Source of the DNA: a virus | DNA length: 29,033 nt | Reading direction: 5' to 3' (one strand) | IMG/VR virus record: IMGVR_UViG_3300002835_000819 | Coordinates: 1 to 29,033 of that record | In this document: positions 14,804 to 20,775 of the stretch, one piece after another | How the letters are laid out: the number at the start of each line of letters is the position of its first letter | Numbering within the stretch: the stretch's first letter is position 1 | Translations under genes and position numbers: made by a program | The notes under the pieces: generated by a model | Database searches by the model: none | What the model was told of the DNA's origin: nothing | The model's input: the letters and a program-made list of their open reading frames with translations, nothing else

Positions 14804-15570
14804 AGGTTATGCAGCACGGGTGCTGTAGAACTTACGTTAGGTGCCTTGGGTTCGCACCGTTTGCTATTCCGTACCACAACCCAAAAACAGTGCGTGTTCT
14901 TGGCGTGGTGCGCCCGTTGCCACCGTCCGCTTTTCAGGTTCCCGCCGCAGGGGTCGCGCTTGATAATCAGGTCACACGGCATCAACCCGGCTTCGCGCAC
15001 CGCCGCGTTGAACAGTTCAAGGTTCCACTGGTATTTGTGGTTGTGGACGTAATCCTTGATCTTGGCGAAAACCAACCCGTCATGCTTCAGCACTCGCTTG
15101 GCTTCGGCCAAAAACGGCGCGTGCAGTTCGCCCACGTTGTCCGCCTTCACGCCCTTACCGAGTCCGTAGTCCTTGCCGTATCGTGCCAAAGACTGAGGGC
15201 TTGCCGCTGCGTCTGGTAGATGCGGCGGGTCATACACCAGAACGTCCACCGTGCCGTCAGCATCAGGCATGTCGTGCCAGTGGGCAACAACATCTGGCCG
15301 CATCGCCGGGTCGCGGTCGTAGTACGCCACCTTTGCGCCGGTCGCGCTGCCTTTCCACATCCTGCGAGCGTTGCAGCAAACATCAATCACCCGCTTCGCC
15401 CTCGGCGCGTAAAACTCAAACATCGCGTCAAGCAGAGCATTGTCCTTGCCAATCCACACAGACTCCAGCCGCTTAAAAGTCGGTTCTGGCGGTACGGCAC
15501 CTAACACGTCGGTCAAGTCGGACGTGCCGCATGTGCCTCCGTCAAACGCTTGCAGTTGTTCCATCTTCAT
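14785..15570 (-). CDS. Class I methyltransferase-like protein (DPPH), cassette gene (island 2)
   Basis: Up to 261 residues; AAGGGAG favours the second ATG (15564). Motif I is RVIDVCCNARRMWK (near residue 80) and the catalytic-type motif IV is VLVYDPPHLP (near residue 128), as in SAM-dependent DNA or small-molecule methyltransferases. Ribosome site and start codon lie in the loop of its own attC (2a), so the N-terminal ~25 residues are attC-encoded. The C-terminus reads through the core into the attI-like site, giving the tail PNVSSTAPVLHNL. Substrate unknown. Confidence 0.8.
   Translation of the reverse strand: MKMEQLQAFDGGTCGTSDLTDVLGAVPPEPTFKRLESVWIGKDNALLDAMFEFYAPRAKRVIDVCCNARRMWKGSATGAKVAYYDRDPAMRPDVVAHWHDMPDADGTVDVLVYDPPHLPDAAASPQSLARYGKDYGLGKGVKADNVGELHAPFLAEAKRVLKHDGLVFAKIKDYVHNHKYQWNLELFNAAVREAGLMPCDLIIKRDPCGGNLKSGRWQRAHHAKNTHCFWVVVRNSKRCEPKAPNVSSTAPVLHNLSIDKL
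14804..14843 (+). other. attI-like site, copy 2 (extended)
   Basis: AGGTTATGCAGC, three variable bases, GGTGCTGTAGAACTTAC, then the core GTTAGGTG. It is 37/40 identical to the inverted copy at 24269-24308. The succession GTTAYGCAGCA, about 20 bases, GTTAGG also resembles attI1 as I remember it. Island 2 begins at the G/TT junction (14836/14837). Confidence 0.7.
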
Positions 15571-15619
15571 CGCTCCCTTTTAGTCCTGTGGCGGCACGCC
15601 GCTTACCTTGGCGTTATGC
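15499..15619 (+). other. attC site 2a (long loop)
   Basis: R'' CACCTAAC (to 15505), R' GTTATGC (15613-15619). Arms GTCAAGTCGGACGTGCCGC and GCGGCACGCCGCTTAC pair well with three extra bases on the L'' side. The roughly 60-base loop contains the ribosome site and start of the methyltransferase gene on the opposite strand. Confidence 0.85.
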
Positions 15620-15910
15620 CGCTTCATACGTCGCCTCGAAGATGTCAGGCTTGCACGGGTACAGTTCTCCCTTCACGCCCTGGATTACCCAGTCTCCCCA
15701 CGAAACCAAGTGCTGCCCTTCGAGCGTGCCAATCGAGAGCGTGCCGTCGCCGGTGCCGGCTTCTGTCGGGTACAGCGATCCGGGCGTTTCGCGCTCAAGT
15801 TGCCAAGCGCGGTGCATCCATTCCGGCCAATCGGCATTGCTGGCCCTGCGTTCTTCGGTCATCTTGAAGGCTTCGATCACTACGGGCTTCTTGCGAAATT
15901 TCAGGTTCAT
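15614..15910 (-). CDS. Conserved phage protein (KFRKKPVVIEAF type), cassette gene (island 2)
   Basis: About 98 residues from MNLKFRKKPVVIEAFKMTEE at 15910, preceded by AAGGAGCAAAAC; a longer frame from 15955 starts at the cassette edge. The C-terminal GVKGELYPCKPDIFEATYEA and the middle HLVSWGDWVIQ are hallmarks of a small protein I recall as very common in phages and prophages, function unknown. The stop TAA is the cassette core triplet. Its phage character shows that cassettes here carry phage genes rather than typical integron cargo. Confidence 0.82.
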   Translation of the reverse strand: MNLKFRKKPVVIEAFKMTEERRASNADWPEWMHRAWQLERETPGSLYPTEAGTGDGTLSIGTLEGQHLVSWGDWVIQGVKGELYPCKPDIFEATYEAA

Positions 15911-15951
15911 GTTTTGCTCCTTGGTTAAAAGTCGGTTCTGGCGGCACGGCT

Positions 15952-16020
15952 GCATAACACGTCATTCAACCGGACGCCTTCGGCCTGCCGGCCTCGTCGC
16001 CGGTTAATTCGGCGTTTGGG
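15952..16020 (+). other. attC site 2b
   Basis: R'' GCATAAC (15952-15958), R' GTTTGGG (16014-16020). Arms TTCAACCGGACGCCTTCGGC and GTCGCCGGTTAA pair around a GC-rich hairpin. Confidence 0.88.
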
Positions 16021-16022
16021 CG

Positions 16023-16262
16023 TCAAAACACCGTCTGGTGCTTTCTCAGCCCCGTTCCACGACAACTATGGCATGTTCCATATCCAAATTCGTCGCAGTC
16101 GTCCCACATTGGGTCATCTACCTCTCGGTAGCCTTCTCCGCCACAATGGGTGCAAGCCCATTCCTCGTCGTCGTATTCGCAGTCATCATCAGTGCCGCCG
16201 CCCAACCCGGCAGTCGAGCGGGACTGCGGTTCATCAGTCTTCGTTTTGTTTTCAGCTTTCAT
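16023..16262 (-). CDS. DnaJ-type zinc-motif protein, cassette gene (island 2)
   Basis: A 79-residue acidic protein with two CxxCxGxG motifs, CTHCGGEG (residues 37-44) and CHSCRGTG (residues 65-72), the pattern of the DnaJ cysteine-rich zinc domain found as small stand-alone phage proteins. The start lies in the loop of attC 2c. The gene is oriented with ninB and against attC polarity. Zinc binding is a safe inference; the partner or function is unknown. Confidence 0.75.
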   Translation of the reverse strand: MKAENKTKTDEPQSRSTAGLGGGTDDDCEYDDEEWACTHCGGEGYREVDDPMWDDCDEFGYGTCHSCRGTGLRKHQTVF

Positions 16263-16291
16263 CGCCGCAGCCCCTGATTTTTGCGTTGGGG
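16200..16291 (+). other. attC site 2c (imperfect)
   Basis: R'' GCCCAAC (16200-16206), R' GTTGGGG (16285-16291). Inner arms GAGCGGGACTGCGG and CCGCAGCCCCTG pair with a bulged A. The loop holds the start of the zinc-motif gene on the other strand. The R''-proximal spacer is atypical, so confidence is lower. Confidence 0.65.
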
Positions 16292-16536
16292 GTGATGCTG
16301 TGGCCGCATCGTTCGCACTTGAGGCAGTCGATCAGTTTCCCCGGCCCTTCTGGCGACATCGTGACAACTGGGCCGCCAGCAAAATCCGGCGATCCTCCGT
16401 AAGTCTGAGCAATCGCCTTGCTTGGCTTCATCGTGCCGCCGCATCTCTGGCAAACCGTGAAGTCGTCGTTGTTGCAGCCGCACGGGCAGTCAGCCCAATG
16501 CGACGGGTTGTAGATGCCGCCACCTTCGTTTGTCAT
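16252..16536 (-). CDS. Multi-cysteine zinc-binding protein, cassette gene (island 2)
   Basis: A 94-residue protein with CPCGC (18-22), CQRCGG (30-35) and CLKCERCGHS (about 72-81): enough ligands for one or two zinc ribbons. It begins MTNEGGGIYNPSHWADC. The last residues (KIRGCGDES) are encoded beyond the cassette border, inside attC 2c, so the tail depends on the neighbouring cassette. The weak ribosome site (GTGAGGA) lies next to R''. I recognise no family. Confidence 0.65.
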   Translation of the reverse strand: MTNEGGGIYNPSHWADCPCGCNNDDFTVCQRCGGTMKPSKAIAQTYGGSPDFAGGPVVTMSPEGPGKLIDCLKCERCGHSITPNAKIRGCGDES

Positions 16537-16543
16537 TCCTCAC

Positions 16544-16611
16544 CCCCAACACTTCCGTCAACCGGAGCCGCGCGATGATGCCGCGCGTCCCGGTTACGTT
16601 CGACGTTAGTT
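16544..16611 (+). other. attC site 2d, border with the HTH gene
   Basis: R'' CCCCAAC (16544-16550), R' GTTAGTT (16605-16611). Arms GTCAACCGGAGCCGCGCG and CGCGCGTCCCGGTTAC pair almost fully. R' includes the stop codon of the phage HTH gene. Confidence 0.88.
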
Positions 16612-16764
16612 TCCAATTTGCTTCGCCCTTTGCGGGGAGACGTTAAGAATTAATCCTATCTCCTTCCACGTTTTAGGCGGCTTCATAGACCGTAAGCCGC
16701 GAACCATCTTGCGACGTTCTTCGGCCTGCTTCTTAACATTCTTTTGGTAAAGATATTTTTCCAT
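16606..16764 (-). CDS. 52-residue HTH phage protein
   Basis: MEKYLYQKNVKKQAEERRKM at the N-terminus and PKTWKEIGLILNVSPQRAKQ near the C-terminus, the latter a sigma-region-4-like helix-turn-helix. Its stop TAA is the core of attC 2d, so island 2 starts exactly at its end. No ribosome site precedes the ATG. A promoter (TTGTCA, 17 bases, TAGCAT) ends 6 bases upstream, so the mRNA is predicted leaderless. Probably a small transcription regulator of the divergent promoter pair. Confidence 0.65.
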   Translation of the reverse strand: MEKYLYQKNVKKQAEERRKMVRGLRSMKPPKTWKEIGLILNVSPQRAKQIGN

Positions 16765-16770
16765 GAACGA

Positions 16771-16799
16771 ATGCTATCACATCAAATAGTTCTTGACAA
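16771..16799 (-). promoter_or_regulatory. Minus-strand promoter overlapping a divergent plus-strand promoter
   Basis: TTGTCA (16794-16799), 17-base spacer, TAGCAT (16771-16776), 6 bases before the HTH gene ATG. Its -35 overlaps the plus-strand -35 (16793-16798) through the shared palindrome TTGACAA. Confidence 0.5.
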
Positions 16800-16820
16800 G
16801 CCCTTTTTATTCTGTAGAAT
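16793..16820 (+). promoter_or_regulatory. Plus-strand sigma70-like promoter for the right-hand operon
   Basis: TTGACA (16793-16798), 16-base spacer, TAGAAT (16815-16820). It would start the operon from 17208 rightward through erf and ssb, with a leader of about 380 bases. Confidence 0.7.
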
Positions 16821-17207
16821 GATGAAACATCAGCACAGCGCATTGACCAAGCAACAACTGGTACTAGCTCCGCTATAAGGCCATAGATCATGCGATCACT
16901 GATAAGCGTCTGATGAAGCGGAAGCAGAAAAACAATTGTGTCACGCTCATTCTGTAGGATGTTTCTGGTTCAGCCTACAGTCTTACCTGGTAACTAGATG
17001 CGGCCATGTTGCGCGGGGGCATGGTCAAAGGTAAGCGGGGCTTCCAAGACTTACGGCCCTGTTAGCCCGTGCCAATTTTAGATAGTTCAGTTAGTGGATC
17101 GAGTTAGCGCGGCGCGTAGTCGCGGTCTAACCAGCGAGATTGGATGGACTGGTTATCCACCTTTTGACTAGCTCGGTCCTCTAACTGCATTACAACAGGA
17201 GAAAGAA
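16821..17207 (+). other. Long hairpin-rich leader without a gene
   Basis: No convincing gene in 387 bases. Hairpins in order: CTGTAGG / CCTACAG (about 16952-16980), GGCCATG / CATGGTC (about 17002-17026), GTAAG / CTTAC (about 17030-17053), TAACCAG / CTGGTTA (about 17128-17156). GTTAGCCC near 17061 is complementary to the R box GGGCTAAC at 18600-18607, but no attC arms surround it. Could be an untranslated regulatory RNA, an antitermination region or decayed cassette sequence. Confidence 0.4.
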
Positions 17208-17432
17208 ATGTCTAAAGAGTACGCAGAAAAGTTTTCCGAATCACTCTTCGTGATGATGAACGGGATCAACAGAGTCCGCGCGGCTGAAGTTCTCGACAAG
17301 ATGGAAATGGATGCACTCAGGGCCAGGTTCGAGGAAGATAATAAACTTGAAGGCCGGAGACTCAACCGCGAAGCCCACGTTGACGACAGGCGGGAAGCTT
17401 CCGAAGTATGGGAGCGGATGCAGGAGCCGTGA
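17208..17432 (+). CDS. Small helical phage protein
   Basis: A 74-residue charged protein (MSKEYAEKFSESLFVMMNGI) predicted helical throughout, with AGGAGAAAGAA before the ATG. It is the first gene after the long leader. Its TGA is followed at once by the candidate border of island 3. No family recognised. Confidence 0.6.
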   Translation: MSKEYAEKFSESLFVMMNGINRVRAAEVLDKMEMDALRARFEEDNKLEGRRLNREAHVDDRREASEVWERMQEP

Positions 17433-17496
17433 TTAACGCAGAGTTTGGCATCCTAGCTATTATGGAGAATAGACATGGATTGGACTGACGTTGAGA
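17431..17496 (-). other. Degenerate attC candidate 3d
   Basis: In gene direction GATTAAC (17431-17437) and GTTGAGA (17490-17496) are 66 bases apart and flank weakly pairing arms (GGCATCC / GGATTGG). The spacing and TTGGACTGACG resemble the other sites, but pairing is poor. Listed because it would be the distal border of island 3 and falls right after a stop codon. Confidence 0.3.
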
Positions 17497-17741
17497 TGGA
17501 ACTTGGCGCAACTGGCCGCGATGATTTGGCCGAGTGGTGCAGCGACGAGGTTGCGAGGCTGACAAAGGAGCGGGACGCTGCGTTTGCTATGAGCCGATGC
17601 GAGTGCTCAAGCGATGAGGCGTGCCGCAACATTTCCAAGTTGCGTGAAGCCCTAGACACGGTATCTAGGGTGAGCAATGACCCGGCGATTGTGGCGTGCG
17701 CAAAGCACGCCCTGTTGGGCCACATGGGTAGTGAACGATGA
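17475..17741 (+). CDS. Small helical protein, cassette gene (island 3)
   Basis: An 88-residue acidic protein (MDWTDVEMELGATGRDDLAE) with a coiled-coil-like middle (DEVARLTKERDAAFAM) and three cysteines in RCECSSDEACRN. It begins inside the degenerate site 3d, like other cassette genes here. GGAGAATAGAC precedes the ATG. Its stop overlaps the next ATG (ATGA at 17738-17741). Coiled-coil phage proteins of this kind are common but functionally unknown. Confidence 0.6.
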   Translation: MDWTDVEMELGATGRDDLAEWCSDEVARLTKERDAAFAMSRCECSSDEACRNISKLREALDTVSRVSNDPAIVACAKHALLGHMGSER

Positions 17742-18010
17742 AACTACCAAAGCAATGGCTGTATTGGGCGCAGAAGGCAGGGTTAAGGCCGGAGCGTAAG
17801 CGAGGACGAGGCAACAAACTTTACCTCGTAGGGAGGTCGCGGAGGTGGCGCGTGAACTGCCACAACGAATTTGAATGTTCCTGCCCGCTAGAACACTTCG
17901 ACAGGTGGGCGAACAGTCGCGGCGCACAGTTGGGCGGAACACCAAAAACGGAAGCAGAATTTTTGGCTTCTGTGCGCGAACTGCGCGAACGGTCGAAGGA
18001 TGCACGATGA
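17738..18010 (+). CDS. Basic small protein, cassette gene (island 3)
   Basis: A 90-residue Arg-rich protein (MKLPKQWLYWAQKAGLRPER) with a central block RRWRVNCHNEFECSCPLEHF DRW and an alternating basic pattern. It might bind nucleic acid. Coupled to the preceding gene by an ATGA overlap, so the two form a two-gene cassette ending just before attC 3c. No family confidently recognised. Confidence 0.6.
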   Translation: MKLPKQWLYWAQKAGLRPERKRGRGNKLYLVGRSRRWRVNCHNEFECSCPLEHFDRWANSRGAQLGGTPKTEAEFLASVRELRERSKDAR

Positions 18011-18011
18011 G

Positions 18012-18133
18012 GGATAACGTGAAGTTAACTGGCGTGCCGCCCACGGACGCCACAAAGGAGCAGAACCATGAATGACACACAGAGCAACAACGAAACATCG
18101 AGCGGCATGTCCGCGTTGGACGACGGGCTAGAT
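18012..18133 (-). other. attC site 3c, core mutated
   Basis: In gene direction the boxes are GGATAAC (18012-18018) and GGCTAGA (18127-18133). The arms GTTAACTGGCGTGCC and GGCATGTCCGCGTTGGAC pair well, so it was a genuine attC, but the core GTT has become GCT. The long loop contains the ribosome site and ATG of the next gene. Confidence 0.6.
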
Positions 18134-18433
18134 GGCTCGGCACGGATTGAGTACAGATACCTGAACATGGACACCGGGCGCTTTCACGAAACGCAGGAGG
18201 CCATGGTGAAATTCCTCGGTAAGGGATCGCTGCTTCGGGCCATCCCGAACTACCAGCACAACCAGTGCTTGATAGCTGGCGGGAGAAAAGAATTCTCGGA
18301 AGCGGCGGCGGTTCTCAAGTGCAAACGTCTGACGGGGATTCTGACTTTCAAGGAGAAAGAACATGAGCAACAAATTCACCGCGATTTACACCGACTCTTG
18401 GATGAGTGGGAGCCATCGCATGACGCTGCCTAA
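18068..18433 (+). CDS. Hypothetical protein, cassette gene (island 3)
   Basis: A 121-residue protein starting in the attC 3c loop (MNDTQSNNETSSGMSALDDG), with AAGGAGCAGAACC before the ATG. The middle (RIEYRYLNMDTGRFHETQEA, then MVKFLGKGSLLRAIPNYQHN) looks like a compact alpha/beta protein. Its last 71 bases overlap the next gene in another frame, which is long for a real overlap. No family recognised. Confidence 0.5.
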   Translation: MNDTQSNNETSSGMSALDDGLDGSARIEYRYLNMDTGRFHETQEAMVKFLGKGSLLRAIPNYQHNQCLIAGGRKEFSEAAAVLKCKRLTGILTFKEKEHEQQIHRDLHRLLDEWEPSHDAA

Positions 18434-18590
18434 AATGAGGCGCACGGAACAGAAGGATGGCGAGACCGTAGCCGACATGCTGCGGCGCGAAGACATCGAA
18501 GACAGCGCCGTGTATCTGTTCCACGGGCACCCGCTGATGCAGGGCGAGGAGCCGCAGGAATACGAGCAGGCATGGCTGAACGCGGCATGA
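18363..18590 (+). CDS. Small acidic protein, cassette gene (island 3)
   Basis: A 75-residue protein (MSNKFTAIYTDSWMSGSHRM) with AAGGAGAAAGAAC before the ATG, a very good ribosome site. The sequence ends YLFHGHPLMQGEEPQEYEQA. It overlaps the upstream gene by 71 bases; if only one is real, the ribosome site favours this one. It resembles small proteins I have seen in phage accessory regions, function unknown. Confidence 0.6.
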   Translation: MSNKFTAIYTDSWMSGSHRMTLPKMRRTEQKDGETVADMLRREDIEDSAVYLFHGHPLMQGEEPQEYEQAWLNAA

Positions 18591-18600
18591 TGGGAAAGAG

Positions 18601-18670
18601 GGCTAACGCAAAAAGTCAGGCGACTGACGCGGCTTTATCGCGGCAGGTCGCCTGCACTGACGGGTTAGCG
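18601..18670 (-). other. attC site 3b
   Basis: Gene-direction boxes GGCTAAC (18601-18607) and GTTAGCG (18664-18670); arms GTCAGGCGACTGACGCGG and GCGGCAGGTCGCCTGCAC form a long stem. Confidence 0.85.
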
Positions 18671-18689
18671 GTTTTTAGGAGCGAGAACG

Positions 18690-18923
18690 ATGGATTTCTT
18701 TTGCAGAAGAACACTTGAAGATGATGGACGCCGCGAGCAGCCGATGCCCGACCGACTGGCTGACATGGAGGCGGCCGGACACAGGCTGGCGCTTGAGCTT
18801 GAGTGCCTGCTGATGGACACACAAGACCTGCCGATACAAAGCCGCTGGTGGAGCACAGCGCTTGATGCTGTAAGCGAGTGGCAAAAATTGTTCCCGTACA
18901 ACGGGCCGAGATTGGGGGACTGA
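18690..18923 (+). CDS. Small conserved phage protein, cassette gene (island 3)
   Basis: A 77-residue protein (MDFFCRRTLEDDGRREQPMP). The core MEAAGHRLALELECLLMDT and SRWWSTALDAVSEWQKL resembles a short helical protein type I recall from phage genomes, function unknown. TAGGAGCGAGAACG precedes the ATG. It ends one base before the PAPS-reductase-like gene, so the two form a two-gene cassette and may act together. Confidence 0.65.
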   Translation: MDFFCRRTLEDDGRREQPMPDRLADMEAAGHRLALELECLLMDTQDLPIQSRWWSTALDAVSEWQKLFPYNGPRLGD

Positions 18924-18924
18924 A

Positions 18925-19668
18925 GTGGACTATGTAATTTCAGCAAGCTACGGCAACGACTCGATGGCGATGATTCGATGGGCCTACGAGCGCGAGCTAA
19001 AGAATGTGGTGGTGGCCTACTGCGACACCGGCTGGGCTGCGCCGGGATGGTGGCAAAAAGTCGGCGCTGGCGAGACGGCGGCAAAGGCGATGGGGTTTGA
19101 GGTTGTGCAGTTAAAGAGCCTTGGAATGCCTGAACTGGTGAGGACGAAGCGCGGATTCCCCGGCAACGGAAAGCAGCAGTTTTGCACCATGCACTTAAAG
19201 GGCGTGCCGTTTCTGCAATGGATTGATGAGGCAGACCCCGATTGCAAAGCAATGGTGATGGTAGGCAAACGCCGCGAAGAAAGCCCAGCGAGAGCGAACA
19301 CCCAGGAATTTGTTTATAACTCGGAGTACCACGGAGGCCGGACGCTCTGGCACCCGCTGTACCTGCACACCGAAGCCGAGCGCGATGCGCTTTTGCAGCG
19401 GGCCGGGATTGAGAAACTGCCGCACCGAAGCAAGGAATGTAGCCCTTGCGTGAACGCGAACCGTGGCGACTTCCTCCGGCTGACACCCGGAGAGATTGAG
19501 CGGGTGAATGATCTTGAGGTTGAGATTGGACGCCCGATGTTTCGCGCCAAGCGGTTCGGGGCGATGGGGATTCACGGCGTAATGGTTTGGGCCAAAGAAG
19601 GCCGCGACCGTGGAGATTTTGAGGACGAAGAGGAATCCTGCTCCGGGCTGTTCGGGTGCGGGACATGA
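18925..19668 (+). CDS. PAPS-reductase/DndC-like PP-loop protein, cassette gene (island 3)
   Basis: A 247-residue protein starting at GTG (GGGGGA upstream). N-terminal ISASYGNDSMAMIRWA is a PP-loop (SxGxDS type) that binds ATP; QQFCTMHLKGVPF, VGKRREESPAR and the Cys-rich ECSPCVNAN with a final CSGLFGC follow the phosphoadenosine-phosphosulfate reductase family, which includes DndC/DptC of DNA phosphorothioation. Phage homologues usually lack Dnd partners and their role is unsettled. Its position beside a DNA methyltransferase cassette makes nucleic-acid modification plausible, not proven. Confidence 0.85.
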   Translation: MDYVISASYGNDSMAMIRWAYERELKNVVVAYCDTGWAAPGWWQKVGAGETAAKAMGFEVVQLKSLGMPELVRTKRGFPGNGKQQFCTMHLKGVPFLQWIDEADPDCKAMVMVGKRREESPARANTQEFVYNSEYHGGRTLWHPLYLHTEAERDALLQRAGIEKLPHRSKECSPCVNANRGDFLRLTPGEIERVNDLEVEIGRPMFRAKRFGAMGIHGVMVWAKEGRDRGDFEDEEESCSGLFGCGT

Positions 19669-19669
19669 C

Positions 19670-19737
19670 CGCTAACGCCTAGCTAACCGGCGCGGGCGGC
19701 TTTATCGCCTGCGTCCGGGTTGAGCGACGTGTTAGCA
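19670..19737 (-). other. attC site 3a
   Basis: Gene-direction boxes CGCTAAC (19670-19676) and GTTAGCA (19731-19737). Arms GCTAACCGGCGCGGGCG and CGCCTGCGTCCGGGTTGAGC pair with two extra bases on one arm. Read on the minus strand, TCAACCCGGACGC and GCCGGTTAGCTAGGCGTTAG closely follow the classic attC arms. Confidence 0.9.
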
Positions 19738-19756
19738 GGCAAACGAAAGGATGATG

Positions 19757-20521
19757 ATGGCTGAGAAAGTGACAATCGGGAATTGCGAACTTTGGCACGG
19801 CGACTGTTTGGAGATACTGCCGACCATGCACAAGGGCGATGCCGACATGCTGCTGACCGACCCGCCCTATGGTGTGGCGTTTGTTGGCCGCGCTGGAGTG
19901 CATGAGGTTCTGCAAAACGACCACAAGGGGTTTGATGTTGCGCCGTACATTGACGCGGCACTGAAGGTCTTGCGGCGCGGCAGGCACGTTTATGTCTTTG
20001 GGCCGCTGGACGTTGCGAAGCACGCGCTTTGCTCTGAGATTGAACTGATTTGGGACAAGGAAATGTTTGGCCTTGGGAATCTCGAAATACCGTGGGGGCC
20101 GCAGCATGAGCGCATTACGTTCGCCATCCACGAAATAAGCAAGGCGAACCGCGACAAGGGGTTTGGTTCTTTGGCCGCAAGGCTTCGCCGTGGCAGCGTG
20201 TTGCGGAGCCTGCGCCCACACAGCGGGCGGGCGAAGTTCCACCCGACAGAAAAGCCGCTGGACATTCTGGCGCAGATGATCGAGAGCAGCACCACGATGG
20301 GCGAGACTGTTCTTGACCCGTTCATGGGGAGCGGCAGCACACTGGTTGCGGCAGTTCTTGAGCGGCGCAAGGCGATAGGGATTGAGATTGACCGGAAGCA
20401 CTTTGACACGGCTTGCCGCCGAGTTGAGGAAGCGCAAAAGCAGGACTGCATGTTTTTCACAGAAGTCGGCGCTGGCGATACGGCGGTGCAGGGCGACATG
20501 CTTTTGCCTGCTAACGTGTGA
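19757..20521 (+). CDS. Beta-class DNA methyltransferase (DPPY), cassette gene (island 3)
   Basis: About 254 residues; three consecutive ATGs (19751-19759), and GAAAGG favours the third. Motif IV MLLTDPPYGV is near residue 35 and motif I with the SAM-binding loop, VLDPFMGSGSTLV, near residue 180; this IV-before-I order marks beta-class N6-adenine or N4-cytosine DNA methyltransferases. No restriction enzyme accompanies it, so self-protection or counter-restriction is likely. The last residues (ANV stop) cross the cassette core into the attI-like site. Confidence 0.9.
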   Translation: MAEKVTIGNCELWHGDCLEILPTMHKGDADMLLTDPPYGVAFVGRAGVHEVLQNDHKGFDVAPYIDAALKVLRRGRHVYVFGPLDVAKHALCSEIELIWDKEMFGLGNLEIPWGPQHERITFAIHEISKANRDKGFGSLAARLRRGSVLRSLRPHSGRAKFHPTEKPLDILAQMIESSTTMGETVLDPFMGSGSTLVAAVLERRKAIGIEIDRKHFDTACRRVEEAQKQDCMFFTEVGAGDTAVQGDMLLPANV

Positions 20522-20531
20522 TATACATCAC
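20511..20531 (-). other. attI-like core, copy 4 (diverged)
   Basis: On the minus strand GTGATGTATATCACAC then GTTAG; 16 of 21 positions match the other three cores. The GTTAG half belongs to the cassette, so the flanking match is 12 of 17. It marks the attI-proximal border of island 3. Confidence 0.5.
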
Positions 20532-20571
20532 GCAATAAATTTGTAAATTAACTTGACTTGGAGAATATTAC

Positions 20572-20775
20572 GTGCCTACAATACCGGCAGACATAAGAAT
20601 AAGCGTTAAACGCAAAGACAAAGCTACCCGTAAAATAGAACTCGTAGGGATACCTTTCTCGCAAAAGTTCTGGATCAGGATTGATGGTAAGAAGTCTCAG
20701 AAAACGGAAGCTGTATCGCTAACAGAAGTCACTCACAAACTTCGTCAATGGCTATGCCAGGGGGTAAAGAAATAA
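20572..20775 (+). CDS. Small basic phage protein
   Basis: A 67-residue protein from a GTG start, chosen because TTGGAGAATATTAC precedes it (MPTIPADIRISVKRKDKATR). Lys/Arg-rich and beta-alternating, it may bind nucleic acid. It opens the recombination block after island 3 and its stop overlaps the next ATG (TAATG). Confidence 0.55.
   Translation: MPTIPADIRISVKRKDKATRKIELVGIPFSQKFWIRIDGKKSQKTEAVSLTEVTHKLRQWLCQGVKK

Larger units (their letters stand above)
14804..16611 (+). mobile_element. Cassette island 2: attI-like site plus four cassettes
   Basis: Cassettes span about 14837-15613, 15614-16014, 16015-16285 and 16286-16605. Matching ends: GTTAGGTGCC (14836) with GGCACCTAAC (15496-15505); GTTATGC (15613) with GCATAAC (15952-15958); GTTGGGGGTG (16285) with CACCCCCAAC (16541-16550). 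The third cassette's ends match less well (GTTTGGGC with GCCCAAC). The distal attC abuts the HTH gene stop. Confidence 0.88.
17431..20531 (-). mobile_element. Cassette island 3: diverged attI-like core plus about four cassettes
   Basis: In attC polarity it reads leftward from 20531. Cassette 1 (about 19676-20514) has 13-base complementary ends, TTTGCCTGCTAAC (20503-20515) and GTTAGCAGGCAAA (19731-19743). Cassette 2 (about 18607-19675) has ACCGCTAAC (19668-19676) with GTTAGCGGT (18664-18672). Cassettes 3 and 4 toward 17431 have decayed sites. Seven genes, all rightward. Confidence 0.8.

Noticed and set aside
15531-16007. Plus-strand frames in island 2 that would agree with attC polarity
   Set aside because: Ser/Arg/Cys-rich products without domains, crossing attC sites; the minus strand carries a recognisable phage protein and a methyltransferase-like protein with ribosome sites.
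16821-17207. A tRNA gene in the hairpin-rich leader
   Set aside because: No acceptor stem with proper spacing to a T-arm GGTTC and no CCA-type end could be assembled.
18665-19666. A 333-codon minus-strand frame opposite the PAPS-reductase-like gene
   Set aside because: Product is Ser/Arg/Pro-rich with no domains; the plus strand encodes a clear PP-loop protein with a ribosome site. It is an antisense shadow in GC-rich DNA.
19679-20437. A 252-codon minus-strand frame opposite the DPPY methyltransferase
   Set aside because: Low-complexity product crossing an attC site; the opposite strand has clear methyltransferase motifs.
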